The notes beneath the pieces are model-generated. The model did not search any database. It was not told the DNA's origin and was given only the letters and a program-made list of their open reading frames with translations. The translations under genes were made by a program, and so were the position numbers. From CAZGSG01 sp964528095 (GTDB lineage: Bacteria; Bacteroidota; Bacteroidia; Chitinophagales; Chitinophagaceae), in NCBI GenBank assembly GCA_964528095.1, contig CAZGSG010000029.1:1-28677 (forward strand): a DNA stretch of 28,677 nt, written 5' to 3'. Each line of letters opens with the position of its first letter. The stretch's first letter is position 1. Below, one piece after another: positions 1 to 5,765 of this stretch.

Positions 1-409
1 TAACATCGAACAAACACCGGCTAAACACCGGAGTGTCTTATACTGAAAAAACTTTACAGGCAACCAGGGTTTATACTGGCCTGGCTTTACAGAATGACTG
101 CATTATACTGACCTGGCTTTACAGTAGTGACGAGGTAATTAACAAATAATTGCATTAATAATATATTAAAACCTGCTCCATACGTTCAGTTGCGTTGATT
201 AAGAAACCGCCAATTGAGTTTTCGCAATAGGTTAAACCAGCTTCTAAAAAATGAGCTCAATTAAAACTGGTAATATAGATACCGTGGTAAACCACCTATA
301 GTCCGGATTATTTTCACACTAAATACCTGTGTTTTTCCCATGGGCTTCGTTTCGCATCGTTCTACATTTAATACAGTTAACCGATTAATTCATTATCTAA
401 ACGGTCTGT
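1..409. other. Intergenic region with three short direct repeats
   Basis: I see no convincing gene in these 409 bases. The left part carries three copies of a 22-base direct repeat at 38-59, 71-92 and 103-124, a period of 32-33 bases. Copies 2 and 3 differ at one position, while copy 1 has a diverged middle; all share TTATACTG at the left and CTTTACAG at the right. The rest is AT-rich with a weak dyad (GTGGT/ACCAC near 283-294). No promoter for the downstream gene is convincing. Confidence 0.6.
38..124. repeat. Three 22-bp direct repeats, period about 33 bp
   Basis: Units lie at 38-59, 71-92 and 103-124. The common ends are TTATACTG and CTTTACAG, and units 2 and 3 also share CCTGG in the middle. 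The intervening segments of 10-11 bases are unrelated to each other. The spacing of about three helical turns per unit would suit an array of protein-binding sites, but nothing identifies a binding protein. Three units with 10-base gaps do not make a CRISPR array. Confidence 0.75.
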
Positions 410-1246
410 ATGCAAGAAGATTATTCTCCTTTGAACAATGACGAGAAACTCAAAGCCGATAACGAGTTCATGAAAATGAAACTCATGCTTGAGCGTGGTG
501 CTAAATTCGGCGAATTTGCCAACAAGGAATTACCGCCACAACTGGAAAACGAATTTTTAAAAAATATCATCGAATTTGAAAGGCAGACAGAAGAACATGG
601 GTATATAACATTGTTTGAAAAGTTAGGAAGGCCTTCGCATTTCAGATCTGTCAATGATATAAGTGATGCTGAAATAGAAAAAGAATGGGACGGACTTGCC
701 GGTTACCTGCACCAGCATGGGGTAAGCCTTGCTGTATGCAGCCCACGGGTTACAACAAGAGAGCTGTACCGCTTTACGATCGAAGAGCTATTTCAGCAGG
801 AAGTGCTTCGCGCCAATATACCTGGTATGGTACATGGGTTTATCTATGATGAATTTTATCCTGATCCGGTGTATGACAATACATGTGCAGCTGTCAATGA
901 TTGTATCCAGTATATTTTGAACGCGGACATGTTTGAGTGGATGCATAATTTTCGTGATAACGATCTTCAATTGAATGAACATGCTCATCTTTCAAAAGAT
1001 CAATTCAGGCTATTGATCAACCAATTTAAAAAAGCGTATGACTCAGTGCATAGGACCAGTATCACAGAGATAACCTGCATTGTAGAAGGAACTGTCTCTT
1101 TTGTAAAAGGAAAATATTCACTTGAAGTCATCCTGCAAAATGAAAGGATCCAATTCTCCGGAGACTGGTCTGTTGAATTCGGGCAAGACGATAAATGGGG
1201 ATATTGGTATATGCATAAGGTGGAGATCGGTGGAATCAGGTTTTGA
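410..1246 (+). CDS. Hypothetical protein, 278 aa
   Basis: I do not recognise this protein. It is 278 residues, predicted soluble, acidic and rich in aromatic residues, with no signal peptide or membrane segment. Residues about 1-60 look helical and charged. The middle (about 100-180) has several conserved-looking Phe/Tyr/Asp positions. The last 70 residues (from about 205) alternate hydrophobic residues as a beta sheet would (ITCIVEGTVSF, YSLEVIL, KVEIGGIRF), reminiscent of a small NTF2-like or cystatin-like fold; this is a guess from pattern only. It stands alone: the next reading frames on this strand are short and begin 245 bases later. A hairpin CCTGGT/ACCAGG follows at about 1271-1285. 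Codon use resembles its neighbours. Confidence 0.8.
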   Translation: MQEDYSPLNNDEKLKADNEFMKMKLMLERGAKFGEFANKELPPQLENEFLKNIIEFERQTEEHGYITLFEKLGRPSHFRSVNDISDAEIEKEWDGLAGYLHQHGVSLAVCSPRVTTRELYRFTIEELFQQEVLRANIPGMVHGFIYDEFYPDPVYDNTCAAVNDCIQYILNADMFEWMHNFRDNDLQLNEHAHLSKDQFRLLINQFKKAYDSVHRTSITEITCIVEGTVSFVKGKYSLEVILQNERIQFSGDWSVEFGQDDKWGYWYMHKVEIGGIRF

Positions 1247-1429
1247 TAGTGCGAGTACGATAATCCTGGATACCTGGTATAACCAGGGCCTGTTTTATCC
1301 GGGCCATAGTAGTTGGAAATCCTGCAAAACCGATACGATAGAGGAGCCTTTGCCTTCAACACAATGGGATAAATGATAAGCGATACTATGTGTGCCTGAA
1401 AAAATATTTTTAAAATTCTTAATGATTTA

Positions 1430-1462
1430 TTTGGCAGCATCAAAAAAATATATTCATCTTTG
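1430..1462 (+). promoter_or_regulatory. Candidate Bacteroidota promoter for the small-ORF units
   Basis: TTTG at 1430-1433 is followed after 21 bases by CATCTTTG at 1455-1462, one base off the Bacteroidota -7 consensus TAnnTTTG. Initiation would be near 1469, about 20 bases before the short frame at 1491. This is a match to a consensus, not proof. Confidence 0.45.
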
Positions 1463-1490
1463 CACTGCAAAACAAAATTTTAAAACACAG

Positions 1491-1583
1491 ATGACCCGCA
1501 TACAATTACATATAAAAAATGCAAATTGGTTTAGTCCCAAAGGGGATTATACAATGAGCGGGGCAGGTGCTGCTGTAGAATAA
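1491..1583 (+). CDS. Putative 30-aa peptide before a terminator
   Basis: A 30-codon frame starts with ATG and ends with TAA at 1581-1583. The peptide begins MTRIQLHIKN, contains NWFSPKGDY and ends GAGAAVE. It sits just after a plausible promoter and 30 bases before a strong intrinsic terminator, so promoter, frame and terminator form a compact unit. No Shine-Dalgarno is evident, which is common in this phylum. It could be a leader peptide, a small functional peptide, or chance coding within a small non-coding RNA. I do not recognise it. Confidence 0.35.
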   Translation: MTRIQLHIKNANWFSPKGDYTMSGAGAAVE

Positions 1584-1613
1584 GTTGAAAGAACGAATTC
1601 GATAGAATACACG

Positions 1614-1643
1614 CCCCGCAAGAGATTGCGGGGTTTTTGTTTT
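1614..1643 (+). terminator. Rho-independent terminator
   Basis: Perfect 8-bp stem CCCCGCAA (1614-1621) with TTGCGGGG (1626-1633), loop GAGA, followed by TTTTTGTTTT. This is a textbook intrinsic terminator ending the first small unit. Confidence 0.9.
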
Positions 1644-1760
1644 AATAATCAGCCGGTTCAATACACATGTAGATGAATGGTATTATAACCCCTGATTGAA
1701 TTTTTAAAAACGAATAAATAATAAAGATTGATCAAACAAACACAACATATTTTATTTACA

Positions 1761-1889
1761 ATGGCAGGTACACTGAATGTATTTGTCTCGTTAGAAAATA
1801 CTGACAGCCTGCATTGTAATACACGACCCATAGTAAGTATGAATGATAATATTCAGCAACGACCGAGTTATGCCCGGACAGGTAAGTAA
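1761..1889 (+). CDS. Putative 42-aa peptide before a terminator
   Basis: An ATG at 1761 opens a 42-codon frame that ends 17 bases before a strong terminator. The peptide begins MAGTLNVFVSLEN and ends SYARTGK; it has one Cys and no membrane segment. An upstream TTG and a TATTTTAT 17 bases later (about 1733-1760) could be a weak promoter. Like the frame at 1491 it could be a small RNA that happens to be open. I do not recognise it. Confidence 0.3.
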   Translation: MAGTLNVFVSLENTDSLHCNTRPIVSMNDNIQQRPSYARTGK

Positions 1890-1906
1890 CCTGCCAGACA
1901 ACAAGT

Positions 1907-1936
1907 AGCCCGGTCGCAAAACGACCGGGCTTTTTT
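1907..1936 (+). terminator. Rho-independent terminator
   Basis: Perfect 10-bp stem AGCCCGGTCG (1907-1916) with CGACCGGGCT (1922-1931), 5-base loop, then a T run to 1936. It closes the second small unit. Confidence 0.92.
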
Positions 1937-1982
1937 ATGTGAAATATCCATGGAGTTTGTTTGGGATAAAGAAGGAGGATGT

Positions 1983-2123
1983 ATGAAATTTTTAATTGCC
2001 GTATTGATGATTCATCTCATCGTGGCCCTGCTTGACAACAGGATAAAACAAAAGAATTCGAACAAGGCGGAAAAAACCCCGGAGGAGACAATAAAACATC
2101 CTGCGGAGTTCCTGCTCAGGTAA
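1983..2123 (+). CDS. Small single-pass membrane protein, 46 aa
   Basis: This frame has a good ribosome-binding site (AAGGAGG at about 1972-1978) seven bases before its ATG, rare in this window and the reason I trust it most of the three short frames. Residues 2-17 (KFLIAVLMIHLIVALL) form one hydrophobic segment, followed by a charged tail (DNRIKQKNSNK). It would be an inner-membrane protein with a cytoplasmic or periplasmic tail, or a short uncleaved signal. A terminator-like hairpin follows at 2156. Function is unknown; small hydrophobic peptides of this kind may be toxins, regulators or accessory subunits, but nothing here decides. Confidence 0.6.
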   Translation: MKFLIAVLMIHLIVALLDNRIKQKNSNKAEKTPEETIKHPAEFLLR

Positions 2124-2155
2124 AATACAGATGCAGAAAGGAGGAATAAAGCTGT

Positions 2156-2185
2156 CCCCCGTGAGATGCAACGGGGGCGCTTTTT
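2156..2185 (+). terminator. Terminator-like hairpin
   Basis: Stem CCCCCGT (2156-2162) with ACGGGGG (2171-2177), 8-base loop, then CGC and five T. The gap between stem and T run weakens it slightly. Confidence 0.7.
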
Positions 2186-2253
2186 CTAATGCATTAAAGA
2201 AAAAACGAAATGGCATCAGTTGATTTAACCTAATAGACCTGTATATGAAAACA

Positions 2254-2274
2254 ACACCGGGTTGGCACCGGTGT
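2254..2274 (+). other. 7-bp hairpin just before the tRNA-like cassette
   Basis: ACACCGG (2254-2260) pairs perfectly with CCGGTGT (2268-2274) across a 7-base loop (GTTGGCA). It lies four bases before the first tRNA-like acceptor strand. Stem and loop sizes resemble a tRNA arm, but no partner arms are present. It may mark a processing site. Confidence 0.5.
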
Positions 2275-2278
2275 AAAT

Positions 2279-2351
2279 ATAGCAGCATTCCAATTGGTTG
2301 GATACTCCGCCTGGAACGGAGAGGATGCAGGTTCGAGTCCTGCCTGCTATA
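2279..2351 (+). tRNA. tRNA-like gene, anticodon UGG by geometry (C33) or GGA
   Basis: The acceptor is a perfect 7-bp helix, ATAGCAG (2279-2285) with CTGCTAT (2344-2350), discriminator A2351, no encoded CCA. The D arm has TCC/GGA with GG in the loop. The anticodon stem CTCCG/CGGAG (2305-2309, 2317-2321) is perfect and closes a 7-base loop CCTGGAA. The T arm GCAGG-TTCGAGT-CCTGC is perfect. By loop position the anticodon is UGG (2312-2314, Pro), but base 33 is C where U is nearly universal. If the loop U is taken as U33, the anticodon is GGA (Ser), with a distorted stem. Position 8 is C rather than U. So this folds as a tRNA but lacks decoding hallmarks: a decaying tRNA or a dedicated mimic. Confidence 0.8.
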
Positions 2352-2453
2352 CAAAAGAGAGAAGACTATTACATACAACACGAGTGAAAGTAACCGGTCT
2401 CTCTTTAGTGACAATAACCTGCATGCTTATAAAAGCAGGCAGAAGAATCAGAA

Positions 2454-2524
2454 TGCCCGATGGTGTAATGGTAACATACAAGAATTTGACTCTTGTGTTG
2501 CAGGTTCAAATCCTGCTCCGGCAT
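2454..2524 (+). tRNA. tRNA-Gln(UUG)-like gene
   Basis: Acceptor TGCCCGA (2454-2460) pairs with TCCGGCA (2517-2523) except one C-C mismatch at the fifth pair. U8 and G9 are present, D stem GTGT/ACAT, and a D loop with GG. The anticodon stem CAAGA/TCTTG is perfect around ATTTGAC, giving U33 and anticodon UUG (2486-2488). The T arm GCAGG-TTCAAAT-CCTGC is perfect. It is the most normal member of the cassette; its D arm looks like that of a typical Bacteroidota tRNA-Gln. The 102 bases before it hold two stem-forming pairs (AAAGAGAGA with TCTCTCTTT; CCTGC with GCAGG). Confidence 0.85.
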
Positions 2525-2529
2525 CAACT

Positions 2530-2602
2530 GGTGGTTGTAGCTTATTTGGTAAAGCACCTGGCTGTGAACCAGGAGAACAGGGTTCGAACCCCGCAATGCA
2601 CC
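2530..2602 (+). tRNA. tRNA-His(GUG)-like gene, degenerate acceptor and T stems
   Basis: The anticodon arm CCTGG-CTGTGAA-CCAGG (2557-2573) is perfect, with U33 and anticodon GUG. The extra G(-1) typical of tRNA-His is present (G2530) and faces C2602. The D arm carries AGCTT..AAGC with GG. However, the acceptor has mismatches at the fourth, fifth and seventh pairs, and the T stem has only three pairs (GGG/CCC) below a normal TTCGAAC loop. Only 5 bases separate it from the Gln-like gene. Such defects are unusual for the only copy of a working tRNA and suggest decay or a non-decoding role. Confidence 0.8.
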
Positions 2603-2632
2603 CATATTGAAAATAGAAAACAAACTAAAACA

Positions 2633-2705
2633 GGTGCTTTGGCAGAATGGCTTTATGCGTCGGAGTGAAATCCCGGAGATCATGGTTCAATTCCATGGGG
2701 CACCA
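2633..2705 (+). tRNA. tRNA-Phe(GAA)-like gene
   Basis: Acceptor GGTGCTT (2633-2639) pairs with GGGCACC (2698-2704) using two G-U wobbles; discriminator A2705, no encoded CCA. D stem GCA/TGC has a long 11-base loop with GG. The anticodon stem TCGGA/CCCGG has one A-C mismatch next to the loop and one wobble; the loop GTGAAAT gives U33 and anticodon GAA (2667-2669). The T arm CATGG-TTCAATT-CCATG is perfect. It ends only 20 bases before the ATPase start codon, so cassette and protein genes are probably one transcript that must be processed. Confidence 0.8.
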
Positions 2706-2725
2706 CAGAAAGAAAAACAAATGCG

Positions 2726-3802
2726 ATGAAAAATTTATTTGCGCCAAGACTGACTAATGCGGATAACCTGTTTGATGATCATTTTTTGGATGCTAAAGCC
2801 TTATATCTTCATTTCCATAGTGTGCTGCCAAACATGGATTACATTGGTCAGATAGATGGTGAAAAAGCATTTGAACTGATCAAAAGTCAATTCAGTCAGT
2901 CGATTGAGCATGTACATAGATACCGGTATTATAAACGGGACAAGAAAAAATACCAGTTTGGCAGAACAGTAATGGTTTTGAGAAACAAATGTATACTTGA
3001 ATTCGACGATTATTATTGCGAAATACTGCATGATGGAAAACAGGAGCAATTCGTCAGTGAATTAACAGGATTGATTGGCCAGTTCAAAATGACCAAAAAA
3101 AGAGAGCCGCTTGAGATCAACCTGGTAGTTCAGCATCGTGGCCATCTCGGTCTGAAGGCAATGGAAGTAAAACGGACAAAACTGGATTTTGATCTTTTTT
3201 ACGAAGATGATTTCACCGAGACCCGGCAACTGATCAATAAAAGATTGAACCAGAAAAACGATAAAGGCATTGTATTGCTCCATGGATTGCCTGGTACGGG
3301 TAAAACAACTTATCTGCGTTACCTGATAGGTAAGGTTAAAAAGCGGGTACTGTTTTTATCTCCCCTGGTAGCCGGAAACCTGATGAGCCCTGAGTTTATA
3401 GAACTGCTGACCGAAAATCCCAATACAATACTTGTAATTGAAGATGCGGAAAATATTATCGTGGACAGGGCGCACAATAGCAGCTCAGCAGTATCGAACC
3501 TGCTCAATATTTCAGATGGCCTGCTCTCAGATTTTCTGAATGTACAACTGGTATGCACGTTCAATAGTATGCTGACGATGGTAGATAGCGCATTATTGAG
3601 AAAAGGAAGACTGATCGCGCGGTATGAATTTGGAAAGCTGGGTATTGGAAAGTCACAACGACTCAGTGATCATCTTGGTTTTAAAACCATCATCAGCAAA
3701 CCAATGACCATCGCAGAAATAGCGAACCAGCATGAGAAAGATCAGAACGGACAAAAAATTGAAATAATCGGGTTCAGAAGGGAAACGGTTCTTCAGAATT
3801 AA
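2726..3802 (+). CDS. BCS1-like AAA+ ATPase
   Basis: A 358-residue protein with one C-terminal AAA+ module. Walker A is GLPGTGKT (187-194), Walker B ILVIED (235-240), the stretch NLLNISDGLL (258-267) is the signature region of BCS1-type AAA proteins, CTFN (277-280) holds the sensor-1 Asn, and LLRKGRL (290-296) carries the arginine-finger region. Residues 1-165 are a separate alpha/beta domain with no membrane segment, so this is a soluble relative rather than mitochondrial-type BCS1. Such ATPases unfold or move protein or RNP substrates. It starts 20 bases after the tRNA-like cassette and precedes the RNase H-fold gene by 21 bases, suggesting an operon. Its role in RNA handling is inferred from context. 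Confidence 0.9.
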   Translation: MKNLFAPRLTNADNLFDDHFLDAKALYLHFHSVLPNMDYIGQIDGEKAFELIKSQFSQSIEHVHRYRYYKRDKKKYQFGRTVMVLRNKCILEFDDYYCEILHDGKQEQFVSELTGLIGQFKMTKKREPLEINLVVQHRGHLGLKAMEVKRTKLDFDLFYEDDFTETRQLINKRLNQKNDKGIVLLHGLPGTGKTTYLRYLIGKVKKRVLFLSPLVAGNLMSPEFIELLTENPNTILVIEDAENIIVDRAHNSSSAVSNLLNISDGLLSDFLNVQLVCTFNSMLTMVDSALLRKGRLIARYEFGKLGIGKSQRLSDHLGFKTIISKPMTIAEIANQHEKDQNGQKIEIIGFRRETVLQN

Positions 3803-3823
3803 AACGAACAAAAAAGATGGACT

Positions 3824-4333
3824 ATGGAACAGCAACAATGGAGAAAATTGGATGGAACAAAGATCAGCCAACCGATTGAAACCGAGATCCGGCAAAGGAT
3901 CATTCGGGAAAAAGCAGCGGGCCACCAGTTAAAAGTATGTATCGGAACAGATAGCCAGGTAAAATCCGCTGCTGGAGGGAAAGGACCAAAATTGAAAGAA
4001 ACAGAATTTGCTACTGTAATCGTATTTATCAGGAAGGGCAAAGGAGGATTCATGTATATCCATAACGAGACAAGTTTGCAAAAGATGAGCATCAGGCAGC
4101 GGATGTTGACAGAAGTAGCTAAAAGTATAGAAGTGGCCTACGCATTATGCAGGATCTTCACGTTATATGATGTAGACATGGAGGTACATGCTGATATCAA
4201 CACCAATCCGGCATTTAAAAGCAACGATGCCCTTAAAGAGGCGATGGGTTATATAATGGGAATGGGGTTCGCCTTCAAGGCAAAGCCACATGCATTCGCC
4301 AGTTCAAGCTGCGCCAATAAGGTCGTCCAGTAG
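3824..4333 (+). CDS. YkuK/DUF458-family RNase H-fold protein
   Basis: A 169-residue protein of the YkuK (DUF458) ribonuclease H-like family. The first strand carries GTDSQ (41-45) with the expected first acidic residue D43; a second acidic site falls in MLTEVAKSIE (94-103), and a third at HADINTNP (122-129). The C-terminal helix motif KPHAFASSSCAN (154-165) resembles the family ending, where I expect an acidic residue after SSxxA; here it is Asn. If that recollection is right, activity may be altered. The family is thought to act on nucleic acid, but its substrate is not established. It is co-directional with the ATPase and ends in a palindromic repeat that also ends the convergent regulator gene. 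Confidence 0.85.
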   Translation: MEQQQWRKLDGTKISQPIETEIRQRIIREKAAGHQLKVCIGTDSQVKSAAGGKGPKLKETEFATVIVFIRKGKGGFMYIHNETSLQKMSIRQRMLTEVAKSIEVAYALCRIFTLYDVDMEVHADINTNPAFKSNDALKEAMGYIMGMGFAFKAKPHAFASSSCANKVVQ

Positions 4334-4398
4334 AGACGCAATGCCTTGCGTCTCCATCGATAGGTCGTTTCACCAGAGACGCAATGCATTGCGTCTCT
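4333..4398. repeat. Two REP-like palindromes between convergent genes
   Basis: GAGACGCAA (4333-4341) pairs with TTGCGTCTC (4346-4354) across TGCC, and a second, fully palindromic 24-mer with arm AGAGACGCAATG lies at 4375-4398. Palindromes of this GAGACGCAA type are dispersed in many Bacteroidota and cyanobacterial genomes. The TAG stop of the YkuK-like gene (4331-4333) and the stop of the WYL gene (4397-4399) overlap the repeat edges. The pair probably also stops transcription from both sides. Confidence 0.85.
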
Positions 4399-5419
4399 AC
4401 ACAGAAGGGGTACTGTACAATTCATGCATCAGTTTCGCTTTACGCCTGATGCGTCGTACAAGAGAATGCGGAGAAAGGACTTTTAGTCCTTCACCGTAAC
4501 CGGTCAGTTCACGTTCGAGTTCAAAATTCGGAATGACATCTATACGGAAAACTACCCCTTCTTTTTTTTCTTCCAGTACCTGCTGTGAAGCATGTATTGG
4601 TTTGGTTTTGATATACGGCGCTTGTAAAGGATCGGCCAGGAAGGTGATGGTTGTCAGAGCATCCCCGCTATTACGGGTTACCCCGACAATATGGGTAAAA
4701 TAGGTATGAGGATCAAATTGTTTGTGTTTCCTGTATTCTTCATCCGGTAGCGACCGGATGGCCTGGATACGGTCCAGTGCAAAGGTGATGATCTCCTTTT
4801 CCTGTTTTTTCATGCCGAGTACGAACCAGCGGTTACGATACTCCTTAAGCAGGTAGGGGTAAAATATGATTTCGCTTGACTGGCGGGCACGGAATGATTG
4901 ATAGGTAAGCTGAATGGTGCAGCGGGAGATAATGGCTTTATATAGAATATCCAGCCATTCAAGACCGGTAAGCAATTCGTTTTTTTCAAAATCGATGACT
5001 GGCGCTTGTTGATGTTGTTCGCTATAGATCTTGTCCTCCAGTCTGCTTACCATTTCACTCACTTCAGTAAAATGACTGAAGCCTTTGAACTGGCGTAGCA
5101 GATGAGAAACATCCTGCAGGATGTTCAGATCCTGGGAAGTAAGCGGTATGTTGGCAATAGAATAATTGGGGTCTGAATAGCTATAGTATTTTTTTTCAGT
5201 AACGACAATAGGTGCATTATAGCCCAGTTCATCACCCCGCATGGCACTAAGGTCCAGGCGGATGGTTCGCAGGCTCACGCCATTGTCCATGCCATCGTAT
5301 TCATAGAGCGCGTCATCACAGGCATTGATTAGATCTGCGATGGTCCACTTTCGCCGGCGATTCTGGAGACATTTATCAATGGCACGATAACGAATAAGGG
5401 CATTCCGATTGGCAGGCAT
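4397..5419 (-). CDS. WYL-domain transcriptional regulator
   Basis: A 340-residue DNA-binding regulator. The N-terminal 75 residues form a winged helix-turn-helix (WTIADLINACDDAL, VSLRTIRLDLSAMR). The central WYL domain (about 155-230) includes YQSFRARQS, FYPYLLKEYRNRWFVLG and FALDRIQAI; the C-terminal WCX extension follows. WYL proteins sense ligands, often nucleic-acid-related, and control defence and DNA- or RNA-repair genes. It is transcribed divergently from the tRNA-mimic/SPFH/rtcB unit, and the shared upstream region holds the inverted repeat TGTGCAA-N5-TTGCACA at 5457-5475, which overlaps its own likely -7 element. Control of both units is inferred from that layout. Confidence 0.92.
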   Translation of the reverse strand: MPANRNALIRYRAIDKCLQNRRRKWTIADLINACDDALYEYDGMDNGVSLRTIRLDLSAMRGDELGYNAPIVVTEKKYYSYSDPNYSIANIPLTSQDLNILQDVSHLLRQFKGFSHFTEVSEMVSRLEDKIYSEQHQQAPVIDFEKNELLTGLEWLDILYKAIISRCTIQLTYQSFRARQSSEIIFYPYLLKEYRNRWFVLGMKKQEKEIITFALDRIQAIRSLPDEEYRKHKQFDPHTYFTHIVGVTRNSGDALTTITFLADPLQAPYIKTKPIHASQQVLEEKKEGVVFRIDVIPNFELERELTGYGEGLKVLSPHSLVRRIRRKAKLMHELYSTPSV

Positions 5420-5456
5420 AAAAGTTTTTTACAAAAAAAAGGAAAATAAATTAAAC

Positions 5457-5475
5457 TGTGCAAATACATTGCACA
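5457..5475. promoter_or_regulatory. Perfect inverted repeat, probable WYL operator
   Basis: TGTGCAA (5457-5463) and TTGCACA (5469-5475) form a perfect 7-bp dyad with 5-base spacer. It lies 38 bases upstream of the WYL start codon on the divergent side. On the minus strand, TGTATTTG (5468-5461) inside it is close to the TAnnTTTG -7 consensus, so binding here could autoregulate. A second pair, CACACA (5472-5477) and TGTGTG (5491-5496), overlaps it. Confidence 0.6.
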
Positions 5476-5484
5476 CATGAGAAA

Positions 5485-5492
5485 TAGGTTTG
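5485..5492 (+). promoter_or_regulatory. -7 element TAGGTTTG for the RNA/SPFH/rtcB unit
   Basis: TAGGTTTG matches TAnnTTTG exactly. No TTG lies at normal spacing upstream (the nearest is 13 bases away), but the operator dyad sits there instead, the arrangement expected of an activator-dependent promoter. Initiation would be near 5499, just before the first tRNA-like acceptor strand at 5505. Confidence 0.5.
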
Positions 5493-5504
5493 TGTGATCA
5501 AAGA

Positions 5505-5698
5505 CGCTCTTTAGCATAAAAGGAAGTGCTGCGGAAAAAGTTACGGAGCCGTGGAGTGACCGGATAAGCCGTTCGGGCTGCTCGCCCGGATGGATAGAAT
5601 TTGCAGAAGCACCGAAATCTGGAAGGAAAGTAGGGAAGCGCATTTACAGCCGGACTATTGTTGTAAACAAAGTATGGGTTCGAATCCCATAAGAGCGG
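5505..5698 (+). ncRNA. tRNA-like RNA with anticodon arm replaced by about 140 nt
   Basis: The 5' part has canonical tRNA geometry: acceptor CGCTCTT (5505-5511), U8, A9, D stem GCAT/GTGC with loop AAAAGGAA (5514-5529), base 26. The 3' part is T arm ATGGG-TTCGAAT-CCCAT (5674-5690) then AAGAGCG (5691-5697), perfectly complementary to the 5' acceptor, and base 73 G5698. Between base 26 and the variable region lie about 140 bases instead of a 17-base anticodon arm. They contain a hairpin CGGGC/GCCCG (5574-5588), a short AGAA-loop hairpin near 5602-5611, possible pairing GTTAC (5540-5544) with GTAAAC (5663-5668) at the base, and a Tyr-like loop TTGTAAA near 5661-5667. It could be a tRNA with an intron-like insertion, or a tRNA mimic carrying an effector domain, as bacterial Y RNAs pair a tRNA-like module with another domain. 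Confidence 0.75.
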
Positions 5699-5723
5699 CA
5701 GATGAAGTTCTTTATAATATTGA

Positions 5724-5765
5724 GGGTCTTGCAAAGACCCGATGAAAAGCTTGCCTGGCGGCAAG
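5724..5765 (+). other. Two tandem perfect hairpins in the RNA region
   Basis: GGGTCTT (5724-5730) pairs with AAGACCC (5734-5740) over loop GCA. CTTGCC (5750-5755) pairs with GGCAAG (5760-5765) over TGGC. Neither has a T run, so they are not classical terminators. They separate the first tRNA-like RNA from the permuted one and may be processing or stability elements. Confidence 0.6.

Noticed and set aside
38..124. CRISPR array
   Set aside because: Only three units, with gaps of 10-11 bases instead of 30-40-base spacers, a diverged first unit and no cas genes in the window.
2220..2249. Separate promoter just before the tRNA-like cassette (TTG, 19 bases, TATATGAA)
   Set aside because: The -7 match is poor (TAnnTTTG expected); kept only as a weak possibility.
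2245..2683. Overlapping reading frames of 90-124 codons on both strands across the tRNA-like cassette
   Set aside because: They run through well-formed tRNA arms, overlap each other in several frames, and have no protein-like composition or ribosome-binding site.
5531..5668. Group I or group II self-splicing intron in the tRNA-like RNA
   Set aside because: About 140 bases is too short for a complete ribozyme and I see none of the conserved core motifs; an unidentified insert is the safer description.
5724..5740. Rho-independent terminator in the RNA region
   Set aside because: The GGGTCTT/AAGACCC hairpin is strong but is followed by GATGAAAAGC, with no T run.
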